Below, piece by piece: positions 41,872-52,708 of a stretch of DNA of 64,000 nt (its first letter is position 1; every line of letters begins with the position of its first letter). This stretch comes from Blattamonas nauphoetae (lineage: Eukaryota; Preaxostyla; Oxymonadida). Where the stretch lies: contig JARBJD010000229.1 of the NCBI GenBank assembly GCA_033064195.1, forward strand, positions 56,611 through 120,610, in the 5' to 3' direction. Made by a program: the position numbers and the translations under genes. The notes below the pieces were generated by a model. It saw nothing but the letters and a program-made list of their open reading frames with translations. It did no database searches and had not been told where the DNA came from.

Positions 41872-44800
41872 GAGTATGGAACTCAATACACAATCTCATC
41901 GGTGATTCTGTCTGAAGAAGGGAAAGACGACGAGTTCATCCTTCTGGATTCATCTGAGTTCACGACACCCCTTGGTCCTTCTGTGTCTGCCATCGGATGT
42001 GATTTCGATTCGTCCACGTTGAACAATGTTGTCCTGACAGTGACATCGTCTGGAATGAATGGTGAGACGTTCACAGTTGAAGTTTCGGAGAAACAAGATG
42101 CGTCCAACATCCTGTCGTTTTCGATGACATTCTCGTCGACATCGGGATCGAAGAATGTTGCCGTTTACAAACAGACAGGAACGCTGGAATATGGAAAAGA
42201 ATACGAATTGGTGAAAGTGTTCTCATCGACTGTGAACGCTGTGATTCCATCACCCGCTCTTGTCTTCGAAGTTCCTGCTGCTCCTTCTCGAATTGTCCGA
42301 GCGGAGTGTGATTTGGGAGGGACGAATGAAACAGAAGCGCTGATCGCGCTGGAAGGATTGTTCCTGCCTGGTGGGAAGTCATTCTCGATCACGCTATTCA
42401 AACTGGAATCGGATGTTCGAACAGGCGATGCCTTCACTCTGACTGGAACGATCTCGGGAACAGGAAACCAGACATCGACTCTGCTGACCGAAACACTGTA
42501 TCCATCCCATGCCAATCTCTCTTTCGGAACTGATTATGAGATCACAGCACTGAAAATTGCAGAAACAAAGACGATTGTGGACGAGCCCACACGATTTTGG
42601 ATTCCAGCCGAACCGTCACGAATTGTTAGACTGAAGAACTCCCCGAACGTGGATGGGAACCGAACAGAGATTGTTCTTGTTGGGAGATGGATGGAAGCTG
42701 GGGACTACACAGTGACACTGTCGCCATCGGCATCGTTCACGGTCAAATTCGAAGGGACGAAGACAGAAGAACGAGAATCGAAGCCGACGACACTGTGGTT
42801 GTATGGATCGTCAGTTGATCTGTCGTTTGATGTTTCGTACACCCTTGTCTCAGTTGTGAAAGCGACAGCAGACGCACCAGATATTTTCATTGACCAACCG
42901 ATTGCACCGTTCTTGATTGCCGAAAAGACGCGTCTGACCGAGATGAGACTGGAATCGTACTCGTTGGACAAGAAGAAAGCTGATTTTGTGATGACGGGTC
43001 TTTTACTGTCCGCTTCGAAGATTTATGAAGTGGAATTGAAGAGTGCGAGTTTGTCGAGATGGATTGCGATGAAGGTGGATGGATCGGAGTGGAAGGGAGA
43101 AGCGGTTTTGTATCCTTCAGCTGATGCAACACTGAAATATGGTGATTCGTATTCGATTAATGGCTTCCGCGAACAAGGAACGACAGTCGAACTGCTCCAC
43201 GACACTGTGGAAGTGATCGAGATCATTCCCGAACCGCCTCGTCTCATCTCCTGCTCGGCTGAGGCAGCGACTGGTCTACACACGACGACTCTGACACTGA
43301 TCACTCTCGCATTGACATCTGGAGCAAACTATTCACTGATGCTTCGAGGATCGAAATTGGATGAGAATGATGAAACTTCAAACGCTGAGAATTCAAACTT
43401 GATCATTTCGGTTCTTGGAGGAGAGACGATCTCTCAAGTACTGACCCTCTATCCGTTGAGTGATGCTGATGTGGAATATGGGATGAACTATTCGATCATC
43501 TCGCTCTCAACAGAAGGAGAGACACAACCAGTTCTGATTGAACCGATTGCCTCCTCGTTCGCAACACCCTCTCTTCCGTTCCGAGTGGAAAACGCTTTAT
43601 CTGAATTGACGTTATCAAGAAGTGAGGTGAAGATTGTTCTGACAGGCACGTCGTTCCCCACTCGCTCCGAGCCGTCGCAAGTGATCGAAGTGACACTGAC
43701 AGGTGGCACGCTGGGGTCTCCTCTGACAGTCTCAGGCGAGTTCGATGAGGATGGTTGGATTTTATTGAAATGCTGGACCGAAACAGGCCACTCGCACAAA
43801 TTGGACTTTGGACAATGGTATTCCGTGTCATCAGTGTCAGTCGCTTCTCTTTCTGCCCTCGTGAACCACCATGTCTCATTTATCGTGCCTCCCCCTCCGA
43901 AAGTGACCGAAGCGTGGCTGAGAGTGAATAACTCGATGGGAACAGGAGTGCGTCTGGTTGTGAGTGGAGAAGGATTGGCATTGAGTGGAGAATACGAAGT
44001 TGAGCTGAACAACTCACTGTCTTTCCCAATCGAGTTTCACTCTGCCACGTCTGGCACTTCGCCCAGTCTCCTCCCGATCGGTGGAACCAACCCACTCCGA
44101 TTTGGGCAGACTTACGAAATCACCAAAATCAGCAAGTCGGACAATCCTGTCGATCTTGTCCTCTCATCTGGCGTCCTCATCTCAGCATTGGCAGCACCGA
44201 CAGAGATTGAGCTGTTCTCGGACAGCTCGTCGAGCGACTCGTCCTTCTTGTGTGGCGAGAAAACCAATCCGTGCCATTCGATGGACGCAGCGTGGCGTAT
44301 TGCAGAATCGATTGGTGCGAAAGAGATCGACATCAAACTTCTGAACGCGTCTCGTCAGTCGAATGTGATGAAGATTGGGAAGGACTGTCTGTTGGCCTTC
44401 GAGCGCGGTGGGTTTGCGGAACCCCGACTGGAGATTGGGGCGGATGTGTCGCACGAGTCGGAGCAAGGGCTGATTGTTGTGGATGAAGGTCGTTTCGAAC
44501 TGCGAGACGTGGATGTGTCGATCCGACCATCTTCTTCAGATTTTGTGTTCCTGTGTGTGTCGGATGGGATTGTTGTGATGAAAGACAGTGCGATTGTTGG
44601 CTCGTCGAAATCAGACTCAACACACACACTTTCAAACGACGACACAGTCTGCTGGTGGTCGAGTGGAGTGATCGTCCTGAACAACTCACACACTTCCATC
44701 CATTCCACCGAGTTCAGTTTCATCCCTCAGGGAGTCTTCCAACAACTCGGCGGGTTGCTCACCATCGAAACCAGCGCCTTCCACGACAACTCACCACAAT

Positions 44801-46512
44801 CTCAATCATCTCCCTCCGCTCGTCGGAACATCGCCTGCTCTGAGAATGGGAAAGTGGAGATTCAGACGTTAAGCGCGGGAGATGGGGTCAGAGGATCGTC
44901 GGGATGGATTGCAGCAGATGAGTGTGAAGTGAGTGGGACAGACTCGACTCCGAACTCGCCGCTGTTCATCCCAACTTTGGACACAGCCAACTCGACAGTG
45001 ACGCTGAACAAGAAAACAAAATCGTTTCTGTTCTCGCTGAGTGGCTCGCTGCTCATTGAATGTGGACTGAGTGTGGAAGTTTATGAGATAAATGAGAAAA
45101 CGAAATTGACAGGACAGAACGTCTCGCTCCCTCTTTCGTCACTCACACCATCTCCAAACAACGAGTCATCACTTGTATTCAGTCTGACAACGAAGGAGCT
45201 TTCTCGGTTCTTAAACGAGGATATGGAGTGGCGGATGGATCTTGGGTTTGGGAAGGACCAACACACGAAATGGGTGCTTGTTCAGAAAAGCAAGCAAGGG
45301 AAGATTGCGCAGAGTTTTGGGGAAGCTCTTCCGTGGCTGATTCCTGTGATTGTCGCATCGATTGTTGTGCTCTTCCTTCTTCTGATTCTGCTCATCTGTC
45401 TCCGCCGCCGTCAGAAAGCCAAACAAAAGAAGCAACCACTCACAACTCAGGAACTTGACGAAGATCAACTCGAAATGAAGGAGGATCTCCCCGTTGCTTT
45501 GGACAATACAGCTGAAGGCATCCTCCGAAACAACACAGCCGAATTCAAGCTGCAAGCGGAAGAAAAGTCGTCAGACCCAACCCTTGCAGCATTCCCGGAG
45601 AGAGAGCCAATCCGAGCGATGGTCCATGTGATGGAGTGCCAAGGCGAGTATGCAACGCGAGCAGTTGTGAAGACGGAGACACTGTACGATCGACTGCACC
45701 GAACGAAGCAGCCGAACTGGAACACAGACCGACTTCGGATGATCCAGCAGCTTGTGCGAGGATTGGCAGTGGCACGACAGTCGAACACGACAGACCAGAT
45801 TCTGACAGAATTATCGCCGCACAAGATTGTTGTGAACGACAGCGACGAAGTGTTTCTGTTGATGGCAGACACTGACCCGACGTACCCTCGCTCGTACCAG
45901 CCAGTCTTCGTTGCCTCTCAAAACGAGAATGGACAGGTGGCACAGGAAGGAGAGACGAGACAGAACCAGACAGAACATCTTCCCACCCACCCACCACACT
46001 CAGCGGAGCCAGAGACAGAGCCAGCTGTGGTTGAGCAATCACCACACGAAGGGAACCAACTTGCTCTGCTACCTCAGAATGACGTTTTTTTTCGTTTGCC
46101 ACAGTCAGCCGTGACGGCTGACGGGAAGTCGACGCTGACATCGTCGTCGATGATGAAGGCGAACGAGAACGTGCGCTGGACCCCGCCTGAAGTGACAGGT
46201 CGGAAGAGCGGAGTGGACAAGGAGAAGGCAGCAGTGTTCAGTCTGGGGCTGATTCTGTGGGAGATGGAGACGGGAGAAGTGCCGTTTGGGGAGTTGGACG
46301 CGATGAACGCGCATCGTCAGATTGGCGTGGGTGGAGAGATGCTGATGCGGAAGGTGTGTTCGGAGACAGCGTCGCTTGTTCGGCAGTGCATCTCGCTGGA
46401 CCCAGTGACGCGGCCGACGCTGGAGCAGGTGGCGTCGACACTGGGCTTCTCGCTGACGACGCAGACAATGAAGAAGGGACAGTCGCAACAGAACGAAGCG
46501 ATTGGTGTGTGA
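41872..46512 (+). CDS. C-terminal half of the giant receptor-like protein, with pseudokinase
   Basis: About 1546 codons, open from before 41902. Domains in order: roughly eight ~110-residue extracellular repeats with the pattern LTLxLY...LxYGxxYxI...FxxPxxPxRI; a second beta-helix-like stretch (about 44200-45060); a transmembrane helix (LPWLIPVIVASIVVLFLLLI, about 45331-45400) followed by RRRQKAKQKK; a Glu/Gln-rich linker; and a kinase-like domain (45600-46470) with RWTPPEVTGRK (APE equivalent), AAVFSLGLILWEMETGEVPF and RPTLEQVASTLG. The HRD is replaced by LSPHKIVVND and the DFG by LLMAD, so it is a pseudokinase. No own signal peptide remains on this piece; expression depends on whether the 503-base insert is tolerated. 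Confidence 0.75.
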   Translation, partial: EYGTQYTISSVILSEEGKDDEFILLDSSEFTTPLGPSVSAIGCDFDSSTLNNVVLTVTSSGMNGETFTVEVSEKQDASNILSFSMTFSSTSGSKNVAVYKQTGTLEYGKEYELVKVFSSTVNAVIPSPALVFEVPAAPSRIVRAECDLGGTNETEALIALEGLFLPGGKSFSITLFKLESDVRTGDAFTLTGTISGTGNQTSTLLTETLYPSHANLSFGTDYEITALKIAETKTIVDEPTRFWIPAEPSRIVRLKNSPNVDGNRTEIVLVGRWMEAGDYTVTLSPSASFTVKFEGTKTEERESKPTTLWLYGSSVDLSFDVSYTLVSVVKATADAPDIFIDQPIAPFLIAEKTRLTEMRLESYSLDKKKADFVMTGLLLSASKIYEVELKSASLSRWIAMKVDGSEWKGEAVLYPSADATLKYGDSYSINGFREQGTTVELLHDTVEVIEIIPEPPRLISCSAEAATGLHTTTLTLITLALTSGANYSLMLRGSKLDENDETSNAENSNLIISVLGGETISQVLTLYPLSDADVEYGMNYSIISLSTEGETQPVLIEPIASSFATPSLPFRVENALSELTLSRSEVKIVLTGTSFPTRSEPSQVIEVTLTGGTLGSPLTVSGEFDEDGWILLKCWTETGHSHKLDFGQWYSVSSVSVASLSALVNHHVSFIVPPPPKVTEAWLRVNNSMGTGVRLVVSGEGLALSGEYEVELNNSLSFPIEFHSATSGTSPSLLPIGGTNPLRFGQTYEITKISKSDNPVDLVLSSGVLISALAAPTEIELFSDSSSSDSSFLCGEKTNPCHSMDAAWRIAESIGAKEIDIKLLNASRQSNVMKIGKDCLLAFERGGFAEPRLEIGADVSHESEQGLIVVDEGRFELRDVDVSIRPSSSDFVFLCVSDGIVVMKDSAIVGSSKSDSTHTLSNDDTVCWWSSGVIVLNNSHTSIHSTEFSFIPQGVFQQLGGLLTIETSAFHDNSPQSQSSPSARRNIACSENGKVEIQTLSAGDGVRGSSGWIAADECEVSGTDSTPNSPLFIPTLDTANSTVTLNKKTKSFLFSLSGSLLIECGLSVEVYEINEKTKLTGQNVSLPLSSLTPSPNNESSLVFSLTTKELSRFLNEDMEWRMDLGFGKDQHTKWVLVQKSKQGKIAQSFGEALPWLIPVIVASIVVLFLLLILLICLRRRQKAKQKKQPLTTQELDEDQLEMKEDLPVALDNTAEGILRNNTAEFKLQAEEKSSDPTLAAFPEREPIRAMVHVMECQGEYATRAVVKTETLYDRLHRTKQPNWNTDRLRMIQQLVRGLAVARQSNTTDQILTELSPHKIVVNDSDEVFLLMADTDPTYPRSYQPVFVASQNENGQVAQEGETRQNQTEHLPTHPPHSAEPETEPAVVEQSPHEGNQLALLPQNDVFFRLPQSAVTADGKSTLTSSSMMKANENVRWTPPEVTGRKSGVDKEKAAVFSLGLILWEMETGEVPFGELDAMNAHRQIGVGGEMLMRKVCSETASLVRQCISLDPVTRPTLEQVASTLGFSLTTQTMKKGQSQQNEAIGV

Positions 46513-47671
46513 AACACGTCACTCTTTACACCCCAATCGCCGCTCTTTCACATTCACCTCACTGAAAGGTGTTGCATTCTTGAACCCTCCATCTTAACCA
46601 CAGCACATCCACAACATGATGTGCTTCACCTCACCCCACAACACGCTCGACGTGGTTGGTTTCATCACCAGCCTTGTCTCTCAGACACGACTCTTTCTTC
46701 GTCACCCCCTTCGACCACCAACACTGTCGAACGAGCTTCTCACTCGCTACCACATCCTCTTGCTTCTCTACCACACTTCGCTCTTCTTTCTTTTGGGGAG
46801 TCAACATCGACGTTTTCATCACCCCTTAACACGACTTTTGATGGAGAAGCACCAGTTGCTCTCTCATCATGGTTTATGTGTTATCAGAAAACGCCGCTTT
46901 TATCTCATTTTTCAGCAGCTTCTGTTTGCGCTTCTCTCGGTCTCAGATGCTCTGAGACCGATTCACCTTTCACATCGCTCCAATTTCCAACTTTTGTGCT
47001 GCATGTTCACTTTTATCATCCTTCTCTTGATTCTCTCGATGCTTCTTCTATTTTGCGATTCATTTTTGATTTCGTGGATATCGACTGTTTTATTCAAAGA
47101 GAGTGAGAGACAATGGATAGAGTGTTATGATGGGTTGGGGTCTCTGAGCGGCTTTGACGATGCAAGGCTGACAATCGCTAAACAACAACGTGCTTCAAAA
47201 CTGTCTCACGAACAGCTTGTTGTTCATTGCCATCTATAACTTCGAGTCGTGCGAGACCATGTGGAGTTGATGGACTCAACAAGAAGCTGTTCGGACGAAG
47301 AAATGAACACAGATAACAGCTTGAAGCCATCGCAGTGTGGGAGCGACGAGAGATTGAGTGTTGCGAAGGTGGAAAAGTGGACAGAGGTGTGGAGAAAGGA
47401 AGAGCCAGTCAGAGCACAACGAGAGCGACGGACGACGCGGATGAGAGACAGAACACTTTTCGAGATGTTGTTTGCAGGGCGCTCACCGTTTACCCGCAAC
47501 TCAATGCGTGAGAACCAACCAGTCGTCCATCATCCAGTCACGACTTCATCGTGTGAGTCCATGACGATAGTGCGAGAGATGACGGGACAGACCCTTCTTC
47601 TCAAACCATCCGACGAGGAGCGTCCAGCATTCCTTCGATTCTTCCGAAAGGGCTCAGTTTGCAGAGAGACA
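46513..47671. other. Intergenic region with decayed family-gene debris
   Basis: No intact gene. 47060-47260 contains scrambled pieces of the family gene (minus-strand equivalents of the FAEAVDIH and ETVLKQ regions: gtggatatcgact, caaaactgtctcacgaacag, gttgttcattgccatct), out of their usual spacing. 47270-47670 is unassigned. Confidence 0.5.
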
Positions 47672-48028
47672 TCATTTGGTAGCGATTTCACGTTCAGCTT
47701 CATTTCTTCTTTTCGCATTTCTCTTCGAGTGGGAGAGTGATGATGATGTTGTTGGTGTGAATGAAGAAGCTGATTCTTGATCCTCCGGATTTACAGATTT
47801 CAGCAGTCTCACGGCTTTAGCTTCCAGAGAGACATCCAATGCAGGCTGTAACTTCACAGTGGAAACAAGAGACTGAAAGAGAACTGCTTGTTGATGTTCT
47901 GATTCAAATTCTTCATTGTTCCAATTTAGGAATGGAGAACAAGCTGTTGAGAAATACAAATGAGATGAAGACAAACCAGAATATGTATCGTCAAGAGAGG
48001 TGTCCGGATCGGGATTTATGTCCAGCAT
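47672..48028 (-). pseudogene. FLNW-family relic, N-terminal third
   Basis: 119 codons starting MLDINPDPDTSL, with CSPFLNWNNEE, AVLFQSLVSTVKLQPALD, SLEAKAVRLLKSVNP, then loss of similarity after about residue 95 (EDQESASSF). The remaining two thirds are missing or scrambled at 47.06-47.26 kb. The start lies about 50 bases from the divergent giant gene at 48080. Confidence 0.75.
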
Positions 48029-48079
48029 TTTAGCTTAGAATGGGTTCGATCTTGTACCATCACATCCTCCCTTCGAGAA

Positions 48080-51000
48080 TTGGATCTCAATCAATCTCTG
48101 ATACGAATCATGATCCAACTTTCGCTCTTTCTCTGTTTCTTTCAACCCATATTCACCATCACTTCCCGTTCAACCGATCTGGCATCACTTCTTAACGCCG
48201 TGTCAAACACAAAAGATTCCAACTCGAATGAAATTCAACTTATCCCCCTCCCAGGAGGAACATACGTTGGAAACAACATTTATATCAAACACATGTCTCT
48301 TGAACTGTCCGGAGAATGCTCAAACGAAAGAAGCTCTCCAGGAACGCACATTGTCGCACAATATGAGTCGGAAAGCTTCCCAAATGAAGAGAAGGACAAC
48401 GTACACACTCCTGAGAATTGCATATTCTCATTGACCAACTCATCACTGTCCTTGACTTCGCTCCACTTTTCGCTCATCGACAAATCTGAGGAACGAAGAC
48501 GACAGAGGAACGAATTGCGGACTTCACGACTGGCAATTGTTTCGGACAGCATCTTGACAATATCTGAAAGCACAATTGAAGTGTCGTCGATGACAAGTGC
48601 GATTCTGATTTCTCCGTCGAAATTGGGGGAATCATCCATGCATTCGTCAGTTGTGGTGACCAAGTGCTCGATTTCGAATGAAATTGGCCAATTGTGTGGA
48701 GTTGTTGAAACAGAAGCATTTCCAGCATTTGGAGGATCGCGTTCAGTTTTGCTCGTTGGCTGTTCGTTCAACTCACAGACAATTCTCGGAACAGACGGGA
48801 TTGGCCTCTCGCTGACACGAACGGCTCGAAAGAACAATGATGAAGTGGGAATGATCTCATCGTCGCTGATTAGTTGCTCGTTTGTGAACATGAGTTCGAT
48901 TGGGTGTTCCCGCCCGCCACACGTGTCGGAATTGTCTCAAACGATGTTGGGATGTATTGTGTCGCTGTCAAGTTCGCATGTGTCGGGATCAACGATTCGA
49001 GACATGAACGCAGGAGGGTCCGTTTTGTGCTCGAATTCTTCGTTCTCCTCCCTCCTCTCCTCCCCCAACACGGACTCAAACACCGACTCCGACCCATCCC
49101 CGTCAATCACCCTCCCCGATGGCACTACCCCTGAATTCGAAGATGGCAAATCATATGACTTCACTGACACCAGCGGCGATGAATCATCCGTCGCCTCGTT
49201 CTCGCACTGCCACTTCACTGGTGCCAACTATGCCACAAACGTCTGCGCCCTCAGATTCGAAGACTTCCTCGGGTCCATCTCAGTCATCTCCTGCTCGTTC
49301 TCCGACCACACATTCATCGGCGGGTCGTACGGTGATCGAGGAGGAGCGATTGCTGTCTGGAATGGAAACAAAGAAGCAAAACAACCATTCACAGTTGAAG
49401 CATCCAACTTCACCAATCTGAAAGCAACAAAGGATGGAGCGTCGATGTATTTGCACATCCAGATGTCAGCCACGATTGTCGACTGTAGATTTGAAGATTG
49501 TGGGGCTGAGGGTGAACCAAGTTCGGCGACTGGAGGCATCTCACTCCGAATGGTTGATCCAACAAGTCTCGCAACAATCACCAATCTCGTCTTCGAGTCT
49601 TGCTGCACTGTCAACTACATGGGCGGAATGAGTCTCGATGCGAATGGAGCTGCTATTCTCTCTGACTGTCTCTTCGATGATTGTTATGTCGTCCACTATG
49701 GATACGGAGTTCCTGGTCTCGAACTGTATCTTTGGAGAGAAGAACTCACACACGTCGCCCGACTGACTTTCACCGATTGTCGGAGTCGGAATTGTGCTGC
49801 TGGGATGACTGTGTATGGATACAACGATCTGCTGCTGACTGACGTCCACTTTCTCCGATGCAAGTCAGACAATGTCTGGACAGACGTGAGCGGGGGAGGG
49901 TTTTATGCTCGCTTCCAGACGAATGTCACGCTGACTATGCAGGACTGTTCCTTTGTCGAGTGTTCGTCCAATTTTGCTGGTGGTGCATTGGGAGTTTGTG
50001 ACTTTGGAGCGTGTGTGATCACTGACTGTTTGGTGAAGGATTGCTGTTCGGGCGCAACAGGAGCAATCCATCTTCAGCAGCGCTTCGATCAACCACAATC
50101 AATCTCTCTCACACGAGTCGCGTTCATCAACAACTCAGTCGGACAGGCTAAAGACGTGACGGCACCTGTGTATATGCCAGACGACGCGCCAGCTTTTGTT
50201 GATGTGTGCGTGACTGCATATTCTGATGAAATGAAGCCAACCATCTCGATTGTTGACTGCTTCACGACGTGTGCCACAGCGAGCATGGGAATGGGTGTGA
50301 AGCGGGAGATCGGCTATATGGAGATGATATCATATGGACTCGATGATGATGCCTTCGACAGTCTTGGGCCTCGATTGACGGAGGGAGTGGAACTGTCAGT
50401 TGATGGACTGTCGGAGAGAATGGAGTTGGGGATGAAGGGGAAGATTCCGATTTCGTCGCAGAAATATGAAGTGACCGTTCGAAATGAAGGGGTCAAGACA
50501 GAAATGAAAGAAGTGATTGAATTTGTGGATGGGAAGGCCACACTGACATCGCCGTCTCCCACCTTCAATCTCGACTTCTCGACGTCGTACACAATCACAT
50601 CGATTGTCGGTATTGTTCCCTCGTCCCTATCCTCGTCCTCGTCTCTCTCGAATGCCCTCTCCTTCCCGCTGGTGGCGTGGACATTCAACCTCGACTCGAA
50701 TCCGTCCTTCTTCTCCTTCACCACACCAGAAAAGCTTCCCACCCTCAACGACGCCACATCGCATCTCATTCAACCCAACGGTCGAGTCGCTGTTGTCTTC
50801 CTTCACTTCGACAAGCTTGTCGTGGGATCGTTCGAGGTTGTGGTGGAAGAAGGAGGGAAGGAAGTGTCGTTCACAGTGGAAATGAACGAGAGTGCGAAAA
50901 CAGGGGAATCATCAGAGATTGTTGTGGTTGGAGATGGCAGATTGCTCACACACGACACGAGTTACACCATCAAATCGATCACCCCAACACCAGGAACAGA

Positions 51001-52123
51001 GTCGCCGTTTGTGAAGATGAACGGGACGATCTCTTTCCACATCCCGAAATCGTCGTATGTGGCACCGACTCGTGATAACAAGAAAGCGATGTCACCCGAA
51101 ATGAAGAAACTGCTGAGCTGGATGATTCCTGTTGTCATCTGTGTTTGTGTTGCTCTCATCGTGATCATCGTTGTCATCGTTCTGGTGAATCGTCGTCGAT
51201 CGAAAGGGAAGAATGCGAAAAGTGAGATGGAAGAGCAAGAACCAGTTGAGGTGGAGAAAATGATTGAATGTGGAAGAGACAATTCGATTGGTGTTGTTGG
51301 ATCGGAAGGCTCAGCCGATTCTGAAGTGAGCCGGATGAACAAAAACGTGAACAACAATCCATCGACACTGAACCAGTCTCGACGAGAAGAAGTGGAAGTT
51401 GCTGAAGTGATGGTGTGCAGTGGAGACTTTGGAGTTTCGACAGTTCGAATGAATCAGACGCTGTATTCGATTCTGCACGAAGAGGGAAGACCAATTGGGA
51501 AGCGAGAGATTGGGATTCAAGTTGTGAATGGATTGAAGGAGGTTGTTGCTCATCGCGGATGGAGTGATGTTCTGACGCATCTCTCGTCTCACTGGATTCT
51601 TCTTGATTCAGCTGGAACTGTTCAACTGAAGCTTGACATGAACTCTTCGGAAGCGGAACAAGAAGCAGCTCGCCAACGCCAAATGCAACAACTCGTCTCA
51701 GCGATGGAAGGTCAACAGAATGATGACAATAAGCCGCAAGATGAGAATCAGACGATGAAGAGTGGAACAGACAAGTCAGGAATGGATGATCTCCGCTGGC
51801 GAGCACCTGAAATTGTGGCGTCAGAAGGACGAAGTGGAGAAGTTTGTGTGGATGGTTCGAAAGCGTCAGTTTTTAGTCTTGGCCTCGTGTTGTGGGAAAT
51901 TGAGACTGGACAAGTTCCGTTTGGGGAGCTGGATGCAGTGAATGCTCAGCGACAATCGGGAACCGGAATTGGACCAAAAATGGATGATCTGAAGAACGAA
52001 GAGTTTGTTTCACTGATCCATCAATGTGTGTCCGTCGATCCGAACGAACGCCCAACGCTATCCGAGATTGGAGAGTTCCTCTCTTCTCATCCTGAAGACA
52101 CTCGCCTCCCTTCGGATCGCTAA
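48080..52123 (+). CDS. Giant beta-helix membrane protein with C-terminal pseudokinase
   Basis: 1347 residues, intact. Signal peptide in the first ~35 residues (hydrophobic core IMIQLSLFLCFFQPIFTI). Ectodomain of about 700 residues of pectin-lyase-like beta-helix with regularly spaced Cys (VVTKCSISN, LLVGCSFNS, ISCSFSDH, VDCRFEDCGAEG, LTFTDCRSRNC, TMQDCSFVECSSNFAGGALG), then about 230 residues of beta-sandwich-like repeats. Transmembrane helix LLSWMIPVVICVCVALIVII (about 51110-51170) with NRRRSKGKN after it. Kinase-like domain 51390-52090: LRWRAPEIVASEG, ASVFSLGLVLWEIETGQVPF, CVSVDPNERPTLSEIGEF. The HRD position reads HLSSHWILLD and DFG is absent, so it is a pseudokinase. A paralogue of 38542-46512. 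Probably a surface adhesin or receptor; ligand unknown. Confidence 0.85.
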   Translation: MDLNQSLIRIMIQLSLFLCFFQPIFTITSRSTDLASLLNAVSNTKDSNSNEIQLIPLPGGTYVGNNIYIKHMSLELSGECSNERSSPGTHIVAQYESESFPNEEKDNVHTPENCIFSLTNSSLSLTSLHFSLIDKSEERRRQRNELRTSRLAIVSDSILTISESTIEVSSMTSAILISPSKLGESSMHSSVVVTKCSISNEIGQLCGVVETEAFPAFGGSRSVLLVGCSFNSQTILGTDGIGLSLTRTARKNNDEVGMISSSLISCSFVNMSSIGCSRPPHVSELSQTMLGCIVSLSSSHVSGSTIRDMNAGGSVLCSNSSFSSLLSSPNTDSNTDSDPSPSITLPDGTTPEFEDGKSYDFTDTSGDESSVASFSHCHFTGANYATNVCALRFEDFLGSISVISCSFSDHTFIGGSYGDRGGAIAVWNGNKEAKQPFTVEASNFTNLKATKDGASMYLHIQMSATIVDCRFEDCGAEGEPSSATGGISLRMVDPTSLATITNLVFESCCTVNYMGGMSLDANGAAILSDCLFDDCYVVHYGYGVPGLELYLWREELTHVARLTFTDCRSRNCAAGMTVYGYNDLLLTDVHFLRCKSDNVWTDVSGGGFYARFQTNVTLTMQDCSFVECSSNFAGGALGVCDFGACVITDCLVKDCCSGATGAIHLQQRFDQPQSISLTRVAFINNSVGQAKDVTAPVYMPDDAPAFVDVCVTAYSDEMKPTISIVDCFTTCATASMGMGVKREIGYMEMISYGLDDDAFDSLGPRLTEGVELSVDGLSERMELGMKGKIPISSQKYEVTVRNEGVKTEMKEVIEFVDGKATLTSPSPTFNLDFSTSYTITSIVGIVPSSLSSSSSLSNALSFPLVAWTFNLDSNPSFFSFTTPEKLPTLNDATSHLIQPNGRVAVVFLHFDKLVVGSFEVVVEEGGKEVSFTVEMNESAKTGESSEIVVVGDGRLLTHDTSYTIKSITPTPGTESPFVKMNGTISFHIPKSSYVAPTRDNKKAMSPEMKKLLSWMIPVVICVCVALIVIIVVIVLVNRRRSKGKNAKSEMEEQEPVEVEKMIECGRDNSIGVVGSEGSADSEVSRMNKNVNNNPSTLNQSRREEVEVAEVMVCSGDFGVSTVRMNQTLYSILHEEGRPIGKREIGIQVVNGLKEVVAHRGWSDVLTHLSSHWILLDSAGTVQLKLDMNSSEAEQEAARQRQMQQLVSAMEGQQNDDNKPQDENQTMKSGTDKSGMDDLRWRAPEIVASEGRSGEVCVDGSKASVFSLGLVLWEIETGQVPFGELDAVNAQRQSGTGIGPKMDDLKNEEFVSLIHQCVSVDPNERPTLSEIGEFLSSHPEDTRLPSDR

Positions 52124-52708
52124 ACGAACCGTTCAGGGCTCTGAACAACAATCTGCTGTCCACAACCGTTCACTTCACAACTCGCTTCTCTCTCTTCCTC
52201 TGATTGTCCTCACTCACCCCACACTCTCTCCCCATCCGAATCCAACACCGCATCGGATGATGAGAACAATCACCACGACAAGACAAGACTTTTCATTGCC
52301 ACCTCACCCTCAACTATTCAAGCAAGTTTCTGTCTTCCTCTTCATTCTTCCATCTTTCTCACTCATTCGAGCCTTTCTGTTTCTTCGTCATGCTCGTTGT
52401 TCACTCACCTCACTCTCACATTCAGTCACTCAATACTCACTCACTCCACGTTCTGTCATCATTGTTATCTCTTCACTCTTCCGTTCCTCCTCTTCAGATG
52501 TGATAACCTTCGTTTCTGTTCTGCTCGCATCTGTCTTGTTGGGACAATTCACTCACTTTCACCCACATCATCTTGACTATCTTGTCGATCTTCGGTTGTC
52601 ATCTATTTCTTCATCCTTTTCATCTTCTGTTTCGTTTGTTGCTCCATTGATCCTTCCTTCATTGGGAATGGTTTCTGGAACCATCTTAAACTCAATTGGC
52701 TTAATCAT
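52124..52708. other. No recognisable gene
   Basis: T/C-rich, with a long low-complexity Ser/Leu open frame (52026-52760) that starts inside the upstream gene and is not convincing. Confidence 0.4.
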
